Below, in pieces: positions 46,945 through 55,502 of a DNA stretch of 64,000 bases (position 1 is the stretch's first letter; every line of letters begins with the position of its first letter). Below the pieces are notes generated by a model. It had not been told where the DNA came from and made no database searches. It saw nothing but the letters and a program-made list of their open reading frames with translations. Both the position numbers and the translations under genes were made by a program. The stretch comes from Persicobacter sp. CCB-QB2 (GTDB lineage: Bacteria > Bacteroidota > Bacteroidia > Cytophagales > Cyclobacteriaceae), in assembly GCF_001274635.1 (NCBI RefSeq), contig NZ_LBGV01000001.1:744001-808000 (forward strand), in the 5' to 3' direction.

Positions 46945-46963
46945 CATATATTTTTATATATTA
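46945..46963. promoter_or_regulatory. AT-rich inverted repeat between the LysR gene and the small-protein/transporter unit
   Basis: ATATAT-TTTT-ATATAT symmetry in the 98-bp divergent gap. LysR-type regulators bind T-N11-A boxes in exactly such gaps. AT-rich symmetry is common by chance in this genome, so the assignment is tentative. Confidence 0.3.
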
Positions 46964-46990
46964 GTGTTATTGAATACATAAACAAACGTT

Positions 46991-47873
46991 ATGAATTATA
47001 CTTTACATCAATTACAGATCTTTCTGGAGGTGGTCAAGCAGGAGAGTGTAACCCGCGCTGCTGAGGCAATGCATATGACTCAGCCGGCATTGTCGATTCA
47101 AATGCGCAATTTTCAGCAACAGTTTGATCGACCTTTAATGGAAGTGGTGGGAAGAAAAATTTATATAACAGATTTTGGGAAAGAAATTGCGGAAATGGCA
47201 GGCCGCGTAGTGAAAGAGGCGCAGGAAATTAAATTTCAGACCAAGGAATACAGTGGGGAGCTATCAGGAAGTTTGAAAATCTCTGTAGTTTCTACCGGTA
47301 AATATGTGATGCCTTACTTCTTAGCGGAATTTTTGGATTTGCACCATGCGGTGGACCTTCAACTAGACGTTACCAATAAGTCTTTGGTGGTGGAAAGTCT
47401 GAAACAGAATCAGGTGGATTTCGCACTGGTTTCTGTCCGCCCGGACCGAATGGATTTGGAATCCATTGATTTGCTGGAGAACAAACTTTATATGGTGGGG
47501 AATAAAGAGCAATTTGATGCGGATCGCCCTTTTATCTTCCGGGAAAAAGGCTCTGCTACCCGGAAGGGGATGGATGAGTTTCTCAAATCCCGTAAAAACC
47601 GTAAGCGTTTGGAGTTGACCTCTAATGAGGCGGTAAAGCAGGCGGTGATTGCCGGGCTGGGTTATTCCATTATTCCTTTGATCGGGACGAAACATGAACT
47701 GGAAAATGGGGATTTATTTAATTATACCCACGGAGGGTTTGCCGATTAAGACGATGTGGCAGTTGGTTTGGTTAAAAGGAAAGCGACATAGTCCGGCGGC
47801 CAAGGCCTATTTGGAGTTTCTTTCTGAACGGAAAGAGGCTTTAGCGAAATTACACTTTGAATGGTATATGTAG
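46991..47873 (+). CDS. LysR-type transcriptional regulator, frameshifted as given
   Basis: About 293 residues once corrected. The N-terminal winged helix is intact: MNYTLHQLQIFLEVVKQES, TRAAEAMHMTQPALSIQM. The effector domain follows. The given frame ends at 47749 after NYTHGGFAD. Removing one T from the run at 47717-47719 gives DLLIIPTEGLPIKTMWQLVW and a normal end at TAG 47871-47873. This is the only break here that is a gain of a base. By position it regulates the SbtA-like transporter unit. Confidence 0.87.
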
Positions 47874-47905
47874 AACTGATCATAGGGAGTAGGAACAGGG
47901 TGTTA

Positions 47906-48835
47906 ATGTGGTTGTGCGCACTGGCGTTTTTGTTGGGTGCCCGGGTGGTAAATGCGCAGCAGGATTACCGGCATTATCATCAGCAGGTGCTGAAAGTGGA
48001 AGACCAGATCATGCTGGAAAACTTTGATTCGGCCACGGTGCTGTACCATGCCTTGTTTTCGGAATATGAATTTGTGTTTCAGCGGGATTGGTGGGTGGGA
48101 GCGCAATGTGCCTTTATCTCCGGAGAAGATGAACTTGCTTTGAAATGGCTGGAGTTGGGCATGAAGGCCGGTTTGGAATGGCGGGAGATCAAAGATTTTT
48201 CACTATTTCGTCCCTTGAAGAAAATTGATGATTGGAAATCGCTGGAAAAGGAAAAAGCGGATTATCGGCGGGAATATGAAACCAAATTGGATTCCCCGCC
48301 TGCCCGGAAAATGGAAGCCATGTTCAGGGAAGATCAGGCATTGGCTTTTAAATCTTTATTTCGATTTTCAGAAAACAAACGGAATAAATTTGCCGAGGAA
48401 GTCTTTGCCATTCAAAGTGAAAAGCACCTGCAAGAAATTCAAAAAATTATTGATTTGGTGGGCGTACCAGGAGAACGCATGGTAGGAGAATCTATTTGGC
48501 TCTCCGTGATGCTCTCTCATCATAATGGCATCTCTCAGGACTATTCCGAAAAAGATACCCTTTATTTAAAGATGAAGCCTGAATTACTTCAGGCCATTCA
48601 GGTAGGATTCCTTTCCCCCTATGTGTACGGTTGGGTGGAAGATTGGTATTGGTCTGTGCTCACACAGGGAGCTGAAAATGCTTATGGGATGTTGAACGCC
48701 CCGGACAAAGTACAACAAGCGGAGGTCAATATTAATCGGGGCCGGGTGGGCATGCGCCCATGGGAAAATGAAAAACGGCTGAATCAGGTGGAGCGGAAAT
48801 ATGGCTTGGATTTAAAACTTACAAGAGATCTTTAA
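47906..48835 (+). CDS. Exported protein of unknown function
   Basis: 309 residues from the ATG at 47906, which begins a signal peptide (LCALAFLLGARVVNAQ); an upstream ATG at 47861 would overlap the end of the LysR frame. The protein is helical and rich in Trp and Glu, with VLYHALFSEYEFVFQ, ALKWLELGMKAGLEW and HLQEIQKIIDLVGVPGERM, reminiscent of repeats in exported Bacteroidota DUF proteins with tetratricopeptide-like helices. No enzyme motif is visible. Confidence 0.6.
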   Translation: MWLCALAFLLGARVVNAQQDYRHYHQQVLKVEDQIMLENFDSATVLYHALFSEYEFVFQRDWWVGAQCAFISGEDELALKWLELGMKAGLEWREIKDFSLFRPLKKIDDWKSLEKEKADYRREYETKLDSPPARKMEAMFREDQALAFKSLFRFSENKRNKFAEEVFAIQSEKHLQEIQKIIDLVGVPGERMVGESIWLSVMLSHHNGISQDYSEKDTLYLKMKPELLQAIQVGFLSPYVYGWVEDWYWSVLTQGAENAYGMLNAPDKVQQAEVNINRGRVGMRPWENEKRLNQVERKYGLDLKLTRDL

Positions 48836-48939
48836 GGGGGAGAGGAGATCGGCTTGAATGGGTATGGGGAAATTATATCGAATAATATAGATTGATTTCA
48901 ATAAAAGGGTTTATTTAGTGCTGACTAAATTTGTATTCA

Positions 48940-49599
48940 ATGAGACGCCATTCTATTTTCCTACTTGGTTTAATTTTTTTCATTTCCTGTAAGCAAGCAC
49001 AAAAGCAGCATCCTGAGTCAGCACAAGGCCAGTACGAAACCCCTGCCCATGAGACGATTCACCCACTGACCGCTTCTTTTTGGAGACTGTATGAAAATGA
49101 AATGATTTATGGGGAGAAGCATCATATTTCGTCCAAAAATCAATCCCTTTGTTATTATCCGGATGGTCGATTATTTTTTAATGGTGTCTATGGTTCATGG
49201 GTTTTGGATGACGAAGTCGTTAAACATCAACTGAACCGGGAAGATGAAGTCGCCATGAATTTTGGAGGAGATTTTATCATAGAAAATCTGACAGATTCTT
49301 CTTTGGTGATCACCAAGTTGATGGACAGCAAAGGGGAGATGAAAAGGAGAATGTACTTTAAAGCTTCAAAAACCTTAACCCCAAATCCTCAGCCACATTC
49401 CGGTGCACCCTATCATTTTTTGGGAGAGCTTAATCAACAACTTTTGGATTCTCTGCATGCCATGTCCAAAGCGGCATTATTTGATGCCGGATTTACGATA
49501 TTAAGAAATGATATGATTCATATTTTGAAGGAAGATACTTTACATATTATTGGTTTAAATCAATCAGAAAACTGGTATCAAAAGCAGGCTTTGAATTAG
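48940..49599 (+). CDS. Lipoprotein of unknown function
   Basis: 219 residues from the ATG at 48940. Lipobox IFFISC with Cys near 17. The body is beta-rich with SLCYYPDGRLFFNGVYGSWVL, a lipocalin-like pattern also seen in DUF-type surface proteins. TAAATTTG at 48926-48933 matches a -7 element but is too close to the start to be certain. I do not recognise the family. Confidence 0.6.
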   Translation: MRRHSIFLLGLIFFISCKQAQKQHPESAQGQYETPAHETIHPLTASFWRLYENEMIYGEKHHISSKNQSLCYYPDGRLFFNGVYGSWVLDDEVVKHQLNREDEVAMNFGGDFIIENLTDSSLVITKLMDSKGEMKRRMYFKASKTLTPNPQPHSGAPYHFLGELNQQLLDSLHAMSKAALFDAGFTILRNDMIHILKEDTLHIIGLNQSENWYQKQALN

Positions 49600-49664
49600 T
49601 TTCAATAAAGAAGAAGGAATGAGGGGTTGATGTTTTATCCAATAATGTCAAAAATCATTATGCC

Positions 49665-50144
49665 ATGGAAACGAAAGCGACATTAGCCAGTCGGTTAAAA
49701 GAGGTGCTCACAGAAGGGGAGTGGGTGACGGGTATGAATTTCAAAGCGCAAATTGAAAAGTTAAGCTGGCAGCAGGCTACCCATAAAGTGGCCGAATTGA
49801 ATACCATCGCTGACCTTACTTTTCATATCCATTATTATCTCAAAGGTGTGGGTGATGTATTGGGCGGTGGCCCACTGAAAATCCATGATCAATACAGTTT
49901 CGATTATATGGGCGTAGAGGAGGAAGAAGATTGGCAACAGTTGAGAAATGATTTCCTTCAAGAGGCAGATCGCTTTATCAGCCTGGTCGAACAAATGCCC
50001 GTAGCACAATTGTCTGCTCCCTTTGTGGAGGAAAAATACGGCACTTGGGAAAGGAATATCAATGTGATGATCGAGCATGTGTATTATCATCTGGGGCAGG
50101 TGGTGTTGATCAGGAAGTTGATGGGGAGTAGAAGCGCTTCATAA
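49665..50144 (+). CDS. DinB-like four-helix-bundle protein
   Basis: 159 residues. ADLTFHIHYYLKGVGDVLGG and the C-terminal MIEHVYYHLGQVVLIRKL carry the spaced His residues of the DinB/DUF1572 metal site. Members are often thiol-dependent transferases or stress-induced proteins. The role here is unknown. It is the last gene before the first insertion sequence. Confidence 0.78.
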   Translation: METKATLASRLKEVLTEGEWVTGMNFKAQIEKLSWQQATHKVAELNTIADLTFHIHYYLKGVGDVLGGGPLKIHDQYSFDYMGVEEEEDWQQLRNDFLQEADRFISLVEQMPVAQLSAPFVEEKYGTWERNINVMIEHVYYHLGQVVLIRKLMGSRSAS

Positions 50145-50204
50145 TTTCGAGAAACACCAATACTAATAAATGAGGCAAAAGACTAAATTAATCATTCTAC
50201 AAGG

Positions 50205-51369
50205 TAGGGCAAACGCATCAAGTTAAAAACTATTGAGAAATTGGTTTATTTTTGCCCTATGAATACACCCACGACTATTTTTTCAGGAGTAGAAGACCCT
50301 CGCCAAGAGTGGAGATGTCTTTATCCATTAGAAAATATCCTTTTTATCGCCTTAGCAACAATGATTTGTAATGGCGAAGATTTTGAAGATATGGTAATTT
50401 TCGGAGAGCAAAATTATGAATGGCTAGCCGAGTGCCTTGATTTATCGAATGGTATCCCATCTCATGATACCTTTAATCGAGTTCTACAAAGATTACGACC
50501 AGACTCATTGCTGAATAGTCTCAAAGAAGATGGGCAACAATTACTGGACGTTGTAAATGAAAAGCAGGTGATTTTAGATGGGAAAAAATTAAGGGGAGTT
50601 TCTCCAAATCAAAAAGGGAATAAAGGTTTATACATATTAAGTGCTTGGGTTGGTGAAAATAATATTTGCATAGGCCAACAAAAGGTTAAAAATAAAAGCA
50701 ACGAAATTACAGCCATTCCTGAATTACTTGATAGCATAGAATTGGCCGGCGCTACGGTGAGTATTGATGCGATAGGGTGTCAAAGGGAGATTGCTCAAAA
50801 AATAACACAAGATTGTGATGCTCAATACTTTCTTTCGCTTAAAAAAAACCAGAGGAACAGTTATCAGATTGTTGAAGATGCATTCCGCTTCCACAATCCT
50901 AGCAAATTTGACTTAATGATTGAAGAAGGGCATGGAAGAAAAGAAGAACGTAAATGCACTATAATTTCAATGGCATCTTTGCCGGAAGAGGAGCAATTAA
51001 CTGGTTGGGAAGGGCTAAAAAATATTGTTAAGATTGAGAGTAATCGAAATGTTAAAGGGAAGGAAAGTAAGCAGGTTAGATTCTACATGAGTTCTGAAGA
51101 AATTTCAGATCCAAAATACTACAATTTATTGGCAAGAGGACATTGGAGCATAGAGAATCAACTGCACTGGCATTTGGATGTGACATTTAATGAGGATGCT
51201 TGTAGAGCCAGAAAGGATCATTCCGCTGAAAACTTAAATATCCTCCGAAAAATCGCACTGCAGAGAATTTCTAGAATGGATGATAAACTCAGTAAGAAAA
51301 AGAGGAGATACAAGGCTTCAATGGATCATAACTACCTTATATCCATCATCTCCTGATGCGTTTGCCCTA
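50205..51369 (+). mobile_element. ISAs1-family insertion sequence, copy 1 (1165 bp)
   Basis: Both ends are the perfect 16-bp inverted repeat TAGGGCAAACGCATCA. The flanks TTCTACAAGG (50195-50204 and 51370-51379) are a 10-bp direct repeat, the expected target duplication for this family (one further base may also match). The element is complete and near-identical to copy 2 at 58699-59863, which is inverted. It inserted 22 bp upstream of the lipoprotein start at 51392. Confidence 0.95.
50259..51356 (+). CDS. ISAs1-family transposase
   Basis: 365 residues from the ATG at 50259. An upstream TTG in frame is less likely. The N-terminal block VEDPRQEWRCLYPLENILF is the family opening. The DDE triad can be placed at VILDGKKLRG, VSIDAIGCQREIAQK and WSIENQLHWHLDVTFNEDA. 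The stop lies inside the right terminal repeat. It differs from copy 2 by two residues (Tyr/His near residue 22, Asn/Thr near 255). TATTTTTG at 50247-50254 fits a -7 promoter element. Confidence 0.95.
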   Translation: MNTPTTIFSGVEDPRQEWRCLYPLENILFIALATMICNGEDFEDMVIFGEQNYEWLAECLDLSNGIPSHDTFNRVLQRLRPDSLLNSLKEDGQQLLDVVNEKQVILDGKKLRGVSPNQKGNKGLYILSAWVGENNICIGQQKVKNKSNEITAIPELLDSIELAGATVSIDAIGCQREIAQKITQDCDAQYFLSLKKNQRNSYQIVEDAFRFHNPSKFDLMIEEGHGRKEERKCTIISMASLPEEEQLTGWEGLKNIVKIESNRNVKGKESKQVRFYMSSEEISDPKYYNLLARGHWSIENQLHWHLDVTFNEDACRARKDHSAENLNILRKIALQRISRMDDKLSKKKRRYKASMDHNYLISIIS

Positions 51370-51391
51370 TTCTACAAGGGGTATGAGGCAT

Positions 51392-51712
51392 ATGCATAAA
51401 TTTATTGTACTTATATTAATCTGTTTTTTAGTTTCTTGCTCTACGCAAGAGGAAAGGGGGAAGTATGAATATCGGTATGCTTATGTCTATAATACTAAGC
51501 CGATGCACTGGGGGCATGGATATTTTAAAGTTTTAGTGCATTACCGCTTTAAATTCAAAGGGGACCTTCATCAGGGCGAGTATAAATGGAATAAATTATC
51601 TAAGGTCCATATGCTACCTTTCCAAGAGGGAGATAGTATCCTTATTAAGTTTCCGGCTGATAATATTGATAAATCGGAGATAATAAGGAAAAAAGGCTAT
51701 AATACTCTTTGA
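51392..51712 (+). CDS. Small lipoprotein of unknown function
   Basis: 106 residues from the ATG at 51392 (MHKFIVLILICFLVSC, lipobox FLVSC). The rest is basic and aromatic-rich with YEYRYAYVYNTKPMHWGHGYF and no known motif. The gene start is 22 bp from the end of the insertion sequence, so its native promoter has been displaced. An in-frame extension upstream overlaps the IS end and is not needed. Confidence 0.6.
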   Translation: MHKFIVLILICFLVSCSTQEERGKYEYRYAYVYNTKPMHWGHGYFKVLVHYRFKFKGDLHQGEYKWNKLSKVHMLPFQEGDSILIKFPADNIDKSEIIRKKGYNTL

Positions 51713-51720
51713 TCTTGGGT

Positions 51721-51957
51721 GTTACAGCCTCACCCCAAAGGGGTGACACTAAATAGCGATGGGTGCTAACCCATCGAATAGCATTCTCTCGCCCAACATT
51801 AAGCCTGAAAGGCTTAAACATTATCCCCCTAAATCCTCCCAATGATTGATGTAGATTTTCATTGAACCCCTTCAGGGTTCGGGAGTTGTTGGTTATTTTG
51901 CCGATGGGTTTTCACCCATCGCTATTCAATTTAATCCCTTCGGGTTAGGGGTTTTAC
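51721..51957. repeat. Palindrome-rich intergenic element with two inverted arms
   Basis: A chain of short hairpins: CACCCCAAAGGGGTG, GATGGGTGCTAACCCATC, AAGCCTGAAAGGCTT, GAACCCCTTCAGGGTTC, GATGGGTTTTCACCCATC and CCCTTCGGGTTAGGGG. The first half (about 51726-51815) and the second half (about 51860-51957) share AATAGCGATGGGTG in opposite orientation, so the whole forms a large inverted repeat. This is the look of REP/BIME-type elements. No coding sequence. 51958-52226 shows nothing further. Confidence 0.7.
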
Positions 51958-52226
51958 TTTGATTAAAAATATTAGTTTTCAGATATTTTCCTCTCAACGG
52001 AAGTCCTGCTTGGAAGAATTTGATTTATCTAAGTTGTCTCCTTCCCAGTCAAGGCGTCCCCCTGGTCGAAGCGTCGCACTTTGACCAAGGTTGTCCTATT
52101 CCCACCACCTGTACGACCAAAAATGCCGAGCACCCTAACCCCCAACTTCCCCCAAAACCTCCCCTCAAATTTTGCCAAACCGACCTTTTGGTTATTTTTG
52201 TGGCTACTGAATACTAAAGATTAACC

Positions 52227-54533
52227 ATGTCAAGAAAATATTTCCTGAAAATCGCTGAGGAATTGGCGATTAGCCAAACTCAGGTAGCCAATACGGCAGA
52301 GTTGTTGGATGAGGGGGCGACGGTTCCGTTTATCGCCCGATACAGAAAGGAACAGACCGGTACATTGGATGAGGTGGCCATTGCGGCGATTCGTGATCGC
52401 ATGGAACAATTGCGCGAGCTGGATAAGCGTCGCGAGGCGATCTTGAAATCATTGAAAGAACAAGAAAAATTGACGGACGAATTGGAAGCGGCAGTTATGG
52501 CGGCCGAAACCATGAGTCAGTTGGAAGATATTTACCTGCCTTATAAGCCGAAGCGTCGTACCCGTGCGACTATCGCGCGTGAGAAAGGGCTGGAGCCACT
52601 GGCAGAGAAAATTTTCTCTGAGGAGCAGTTCACTTTGGAAGAGTTTGCCGCCTCCTTTATTGATGGCGAAAAAGAGGTGGAAGATGTGGAGCAGGCTTTG
52701 GCCGGTGCACGTGACATTATCGCTGAGTGGGTGAATGAAGATGCCGATGCCCGTGCTGACATGCGTGAGCTTTTTGAAAAAGAAGGCCGCTTTGTGGCGC
52801 GTGTGATCACCGGTAAGGAGCAGGAAGGAGAGAAGTATAAAGATTATTTCGAGTGGGATGAAGACATCAAGTCTGCGCCTTCTCACCGCGTGTTGGCCAT
52901 GCGCCGCGCAGAGAAGGAATTGATCATCACCCTGGAATCTTCTCCGGAAGAAGGCGATGCCCTTTATAGTCTTGAAAATCGTTTCGTTACGCGTCAGGAT
53001 GCTGTAGGTGAGCAGGTCACTTTGGCCGTGCGCGATAGCTACCGTCGATTGATGAAACCATCGATGGAGACGGAGGTACGTACCACCACCAAGCAACGCG
53101 CGGATGAAGAAGCGATTCGTGTATTCCGTGAGAATTTGGCCCAACTGCTAATGGCTTCCCCTATGGGGCAGAAGCGAGTGATGGGGATTGACCCGGGATA
53201 CCGCACCGGTTGTAAAGTCGTGGTGCTGGATGCACAAGGCAAGTTGGAAGATCATACCGTGATTTACCCGACCAATGGCGCATTCAAAAAGCAGGAGGCT
53301 GAAGCCGTATTGTTGGCTTGGTGCGAGAAGTACAATGTGGAAGCCATTGCGATTGGTAACGGAACAGCCTCCCGCGAGACGGAAACCCTGGTGCGTGACC
53401 TGAAAATTCCAAACACCACCGTCGTGGTTGTGAATGAGAGCGGTGCCTCCGTTTATTCCGCTTCCGAAGTGGCTCGTAAGGAATTCCCGGATCATGATAT
53501 CACCGTTCGTGGAGCAGTATCTATTGGCCGTCGATTGATGGATCCTTTGGCTGAATTGGTAAAGATCGATCCGAAATCTATCGGTGTCGGGCAATATCAG
53601 CACGATGTGGATCAGTTCCAGTTGAAAAAAGGCCTGGACGATACCGTATCTTCCTGTGTGAATGCCGTAGGAGTGGAGCTGAATACCGCTTCCAAAGAAT
53701 TATTGACCTACGTTTCCGGTTTGGGTCCATCCCTGGCCGAGAATATTATCCAATACCGTAATGAGCATGGGGCATTTTCTTCCCGTGCGGACTTGAAAAA
53801 CGTACCACGTTTGGGGCCAAAAGCTTTCGAACAGGCCGCAGGTTTCCTTCGTGTGCGTGATGCCAAAAACCCATTGGACCGTTCGGCAGTACACCCGGAG
53901 CGTTACAAATTGGTACAGCAAATGGCCAAGGATTTGGGCGTTTCTGTGGATCAGTTGATGTCGGATGCGGAAAGCCGTCAGCGTATTGATTTGAAAAAAT
54001 ATGTATCCGAAGAAGTGGGGATGCCGACTTTGGAAGATATCATGAAAGAGCTGGACAAGCCGGGCCGTGATCCTCGTGAGAAGTTCGAAGTATTCCAGTT
54101 TGCCGATGGTATCTCGGAGATCGAGCACCTGAAGATGGGCATGAAGTTGCCGGGCATCGTGACCAATATCACCGCTTTTGGTGCTTTCGTGGATGTCGGA
54201 GTGCATCAGGATGGTTTGGTACACGTGAGCCATTTGTCGGATCAGTTCGTGGACGATCCTGCTAAAGTAGTGAAGGTAGCGCAGAAGGTAGAGGTTACTG
54301 TGATGGAAGTGGATATCCCACGCAAGCGCATCAGCTTGTCCATGAAGGCCGATCCGTTCAATACCGACAAGCCTGCCCGCGGACAGAAGTCCGGCAGAAA
54401 TCGTCAGCAGGAAAATCGCGGACGCCAGCAGAGCAATGACCGTCGCGGCAATCGCCGACCACAGCGTGAGGAGGCTCAGGCTGATGGGGATTTGCAGGCG
54501 AAGCTGGCCATGCTCAAAGGAAAATTTAAATAA
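52227..54533 (+). CDS. tex: Tex-family transcription accessory/RNA-binding protein
   Basis: 768 residues, the normal length. Domains in order: N-terminal helical domain (AELLDEGATVPFIARYRKEQTG), YqgF-like RNase H fold (GIDPGYRTGCKVVVLDAQG), helix-hairpin-helix pair (YVSGLGPSLAENIIQYR, LKNVPRLGPKAFEQAAGFL) and an S1 domain (GIVTNITAFGAFVDVGVHQD). A basic Arg/Gln/Asn-rich tail (residues about 710-745) follows. Tex binds nucleic acids and affects transcription. This region's Cys- and Arg-codon usage looks like that of other highly expressed core genes (many CGT). Confidence 0.95.
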   Translation: MSRKYFLKIAEELAISQTQVANTAELLDEGATVPFIARYRKEQTGTLDEVAIAAIRDRMEQLRELDKRREAILKSLKEQEKLTDELEAAVMAAETMSQLEDIYLPYKPKRRTRATIAREKGLEPLAEKIFSEEQFTLEEFAASFIDGEKEVEDVEQALAGARDIIAEWVNEDADARADMRELFEKEGRFVARVITGKEQEGEKYKDYFEWDEDIKSAPSHRVLAMRRAEKELIITLESSPEEGDALYSLENRFVTRQDAVGEQVTLAVRDSYRRLMKPSMETEVRTTTKQRADEEAIRVFRENLAQLLMASPMGQKRVMGIDPGYRTGCKVVVLDAQGKLEDHTVIYPTNGAFKKQEAEAVLLAWCEKYNVEAIAIGNGTASRETETLVRDLKIPNTTVVVVNESGASVYSASEVARKEFPDHDITVRGAVSIGRRLMDPLAELVKIDPKSIGVGQYQHDVDQFQLKKGLDDTVSSCVNAVGVELNTASKELLTYVSGLGPSLAENIIQYRNEHGAFSSRADLKNVPRLGPKAFEQAAGFLRVRDAKNPLDRSAVHPERYKLVQQMAKDLGVSVDQLMSDAESRQRIDLKKYVSEEVGMPTLEDIMKELDKPGRDPREKFEVFQFADGISEIEHLKMGMKLPGIVTNITAFGAFVDVGVHQDGLVHVSHLSDQFVDDPAKVVKVAQKVEVTVMEVDIPRKRISLSMKADPFNTDKPARGQKSGRNRQQENRGRQQSNDRRGNRRPQREEAQADGDLQAKLAMLKGKFK

Positions 54534-54540
54534 GATTTAA

Positions 54541-54567
54541 GCCCCCGCATCAACATTTGGCGGGGGA
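54541..54567 (+). terminator. GC-rich hairpin after tex
   Basis: GCCCCCGC, loop ATCAACATTTG, GCGGGGG forms a strong stem 8 bp after the tex stop. There is no long T run, so termination strength is uncertain. Confidence 0.5.
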
Positions 54568-54651
54568 ATGCGTATTCAATCGCAGGCTGAGAGCGTGCTT
54601 TTAAACATGCTCTATGCTTCGGCCTGTGATTTTTAATTTTTATCAAGCAAT

Positions 54652-55200
54652 ATGAGTCATCCAAAAATAAAATCCACTACCGTCTGTGCCATTGTTCATA
54701 ATGGTCAGGTCGCTATTGGGGCCGACGGTCAGGCTACTATGGGCAATACCGTCGCAAAAAGTAATGTGCGTAAAATCCGTAAGCTGGCGGATGGTAAAAT
54801 CGTTTTGGGTTTTGCAGGATCTACGGCCGATGCCTTCACCCTGATGGAGCGCTTCGATGAGAAGTTGGGCACCTACGGGGGCAATATGAAACGCGCCGCT
54901 ATCGAATTGGCCAAAGACTGGCGAATGGATCGTTACCTGCGTCGTCTGGAAGCCATGATGATCGTGGCCAACAAAGAAGAAGTTTTGGTGATCTCCGGTA
55001 CCGGGGACGTTTTAGAGCCGGACAATGGGGTAGCTACCATCGGTTCCGGTTCCATGTATGCACAATCTGCCGCATTGGCACTGAAAAAGCATGCACCGAA
55101 CCTGACCGCCAAGGAAATGGTAGAAGAGTCGCTGCATATCGCTGCCGACATTTGTATCTACACCAACCATAATTTGATTGTAGAAACAGTAGCGGAATAA
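54652..55200 (+). CDS. hslV: ATP-dependent protease peptidase subunit HslV
   Basis: 182 residues. Threonine peptidase of the HslUV complex in the cytoplasm. The N-terminus MSHPKIKS precedes TTVCAIVHNGQVAIGADGQ, where the first Thr after Ser8 should become the catalytic N-terminal residue after removal of a short propeptide. Conserved blocks GNTVAKSNVRKIRKL, GFAGSTADAFTLMERF and GSGSMYAQSAALAL are present. hslU is not in the window. A terminator follows. Confidence 0.95.
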   Translation: MSHPKIKSTTVCAIVHNGQVAIGADGQATMGNTVAKSNVRKIRKLADGKIVLGFAGSTADAFTLMERFDEKLGTYGGNMKRAAIELAKDWRMDRYLRRLEAMMIVANKEEVLVISGTGDVLEPDNGVATIGSGSMYAQSAALALKKHAPNLTAKEMVEESLHIAADICIYTNHNLIVETVAE

Positions 55201-55218
55201 GTCGCTGCTCACCAATTT

Positions 55219-55256
55219 CAAAAAGGACAAGTTCTTCAGGGGGCTTGTCCTTTTTT
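55219..55256. terminator. Hairpin terminator after hslV
   Basis: AAAAAGGACAAG, loop TTCTTCAGGGGG, CTTGTCCTTTTTT is a 9-10 bp stem followed by a T run, 18 bp after the hslV stop. Confidence 0.88.
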
Positions 55257-55295
55257 CATGCCTTATGTTTTGGTAAAAGGAGGCTTTCTTTTTTT

Positions 55296-55424
55296 GGGGC
55301 CGTGCCTCACAAGCTCAGCACCGGGCTGGCGGCAGTCGCTATTTTGGTGCCCCATCCCAAACAAAACCGCCTAAGGTGTCGCTGACCAAAATGAGCTCCA
55401 ACAATGCCTTCATCCCTCGGCCGG
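55296..55424 (+). repeat. Dispersed element E, copy 2
   Basis: GGGGCCGTGCCTCACAAGC, GCACCGGGCTGGCGGCAGTC, TGAGCTCCAACAATGCCTTC and ATCCCTCGGCC match 63754-63883 closely in the same orientation. Sequences of this type (a 'gtgcctcg...cagcaccgggct' block) are common between genes in Bacteroidota. The gap 55257-55502 holds nothing else recognisable. Confidence 0.75.
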
Positions 55425-55502
55425 GGGGCAGTGAAAAACTTTTTGTTACTTGATTTGACTTAAATTTTTTGTGAATCATTTTTAAATACGGCCATCCATC
55501 TT

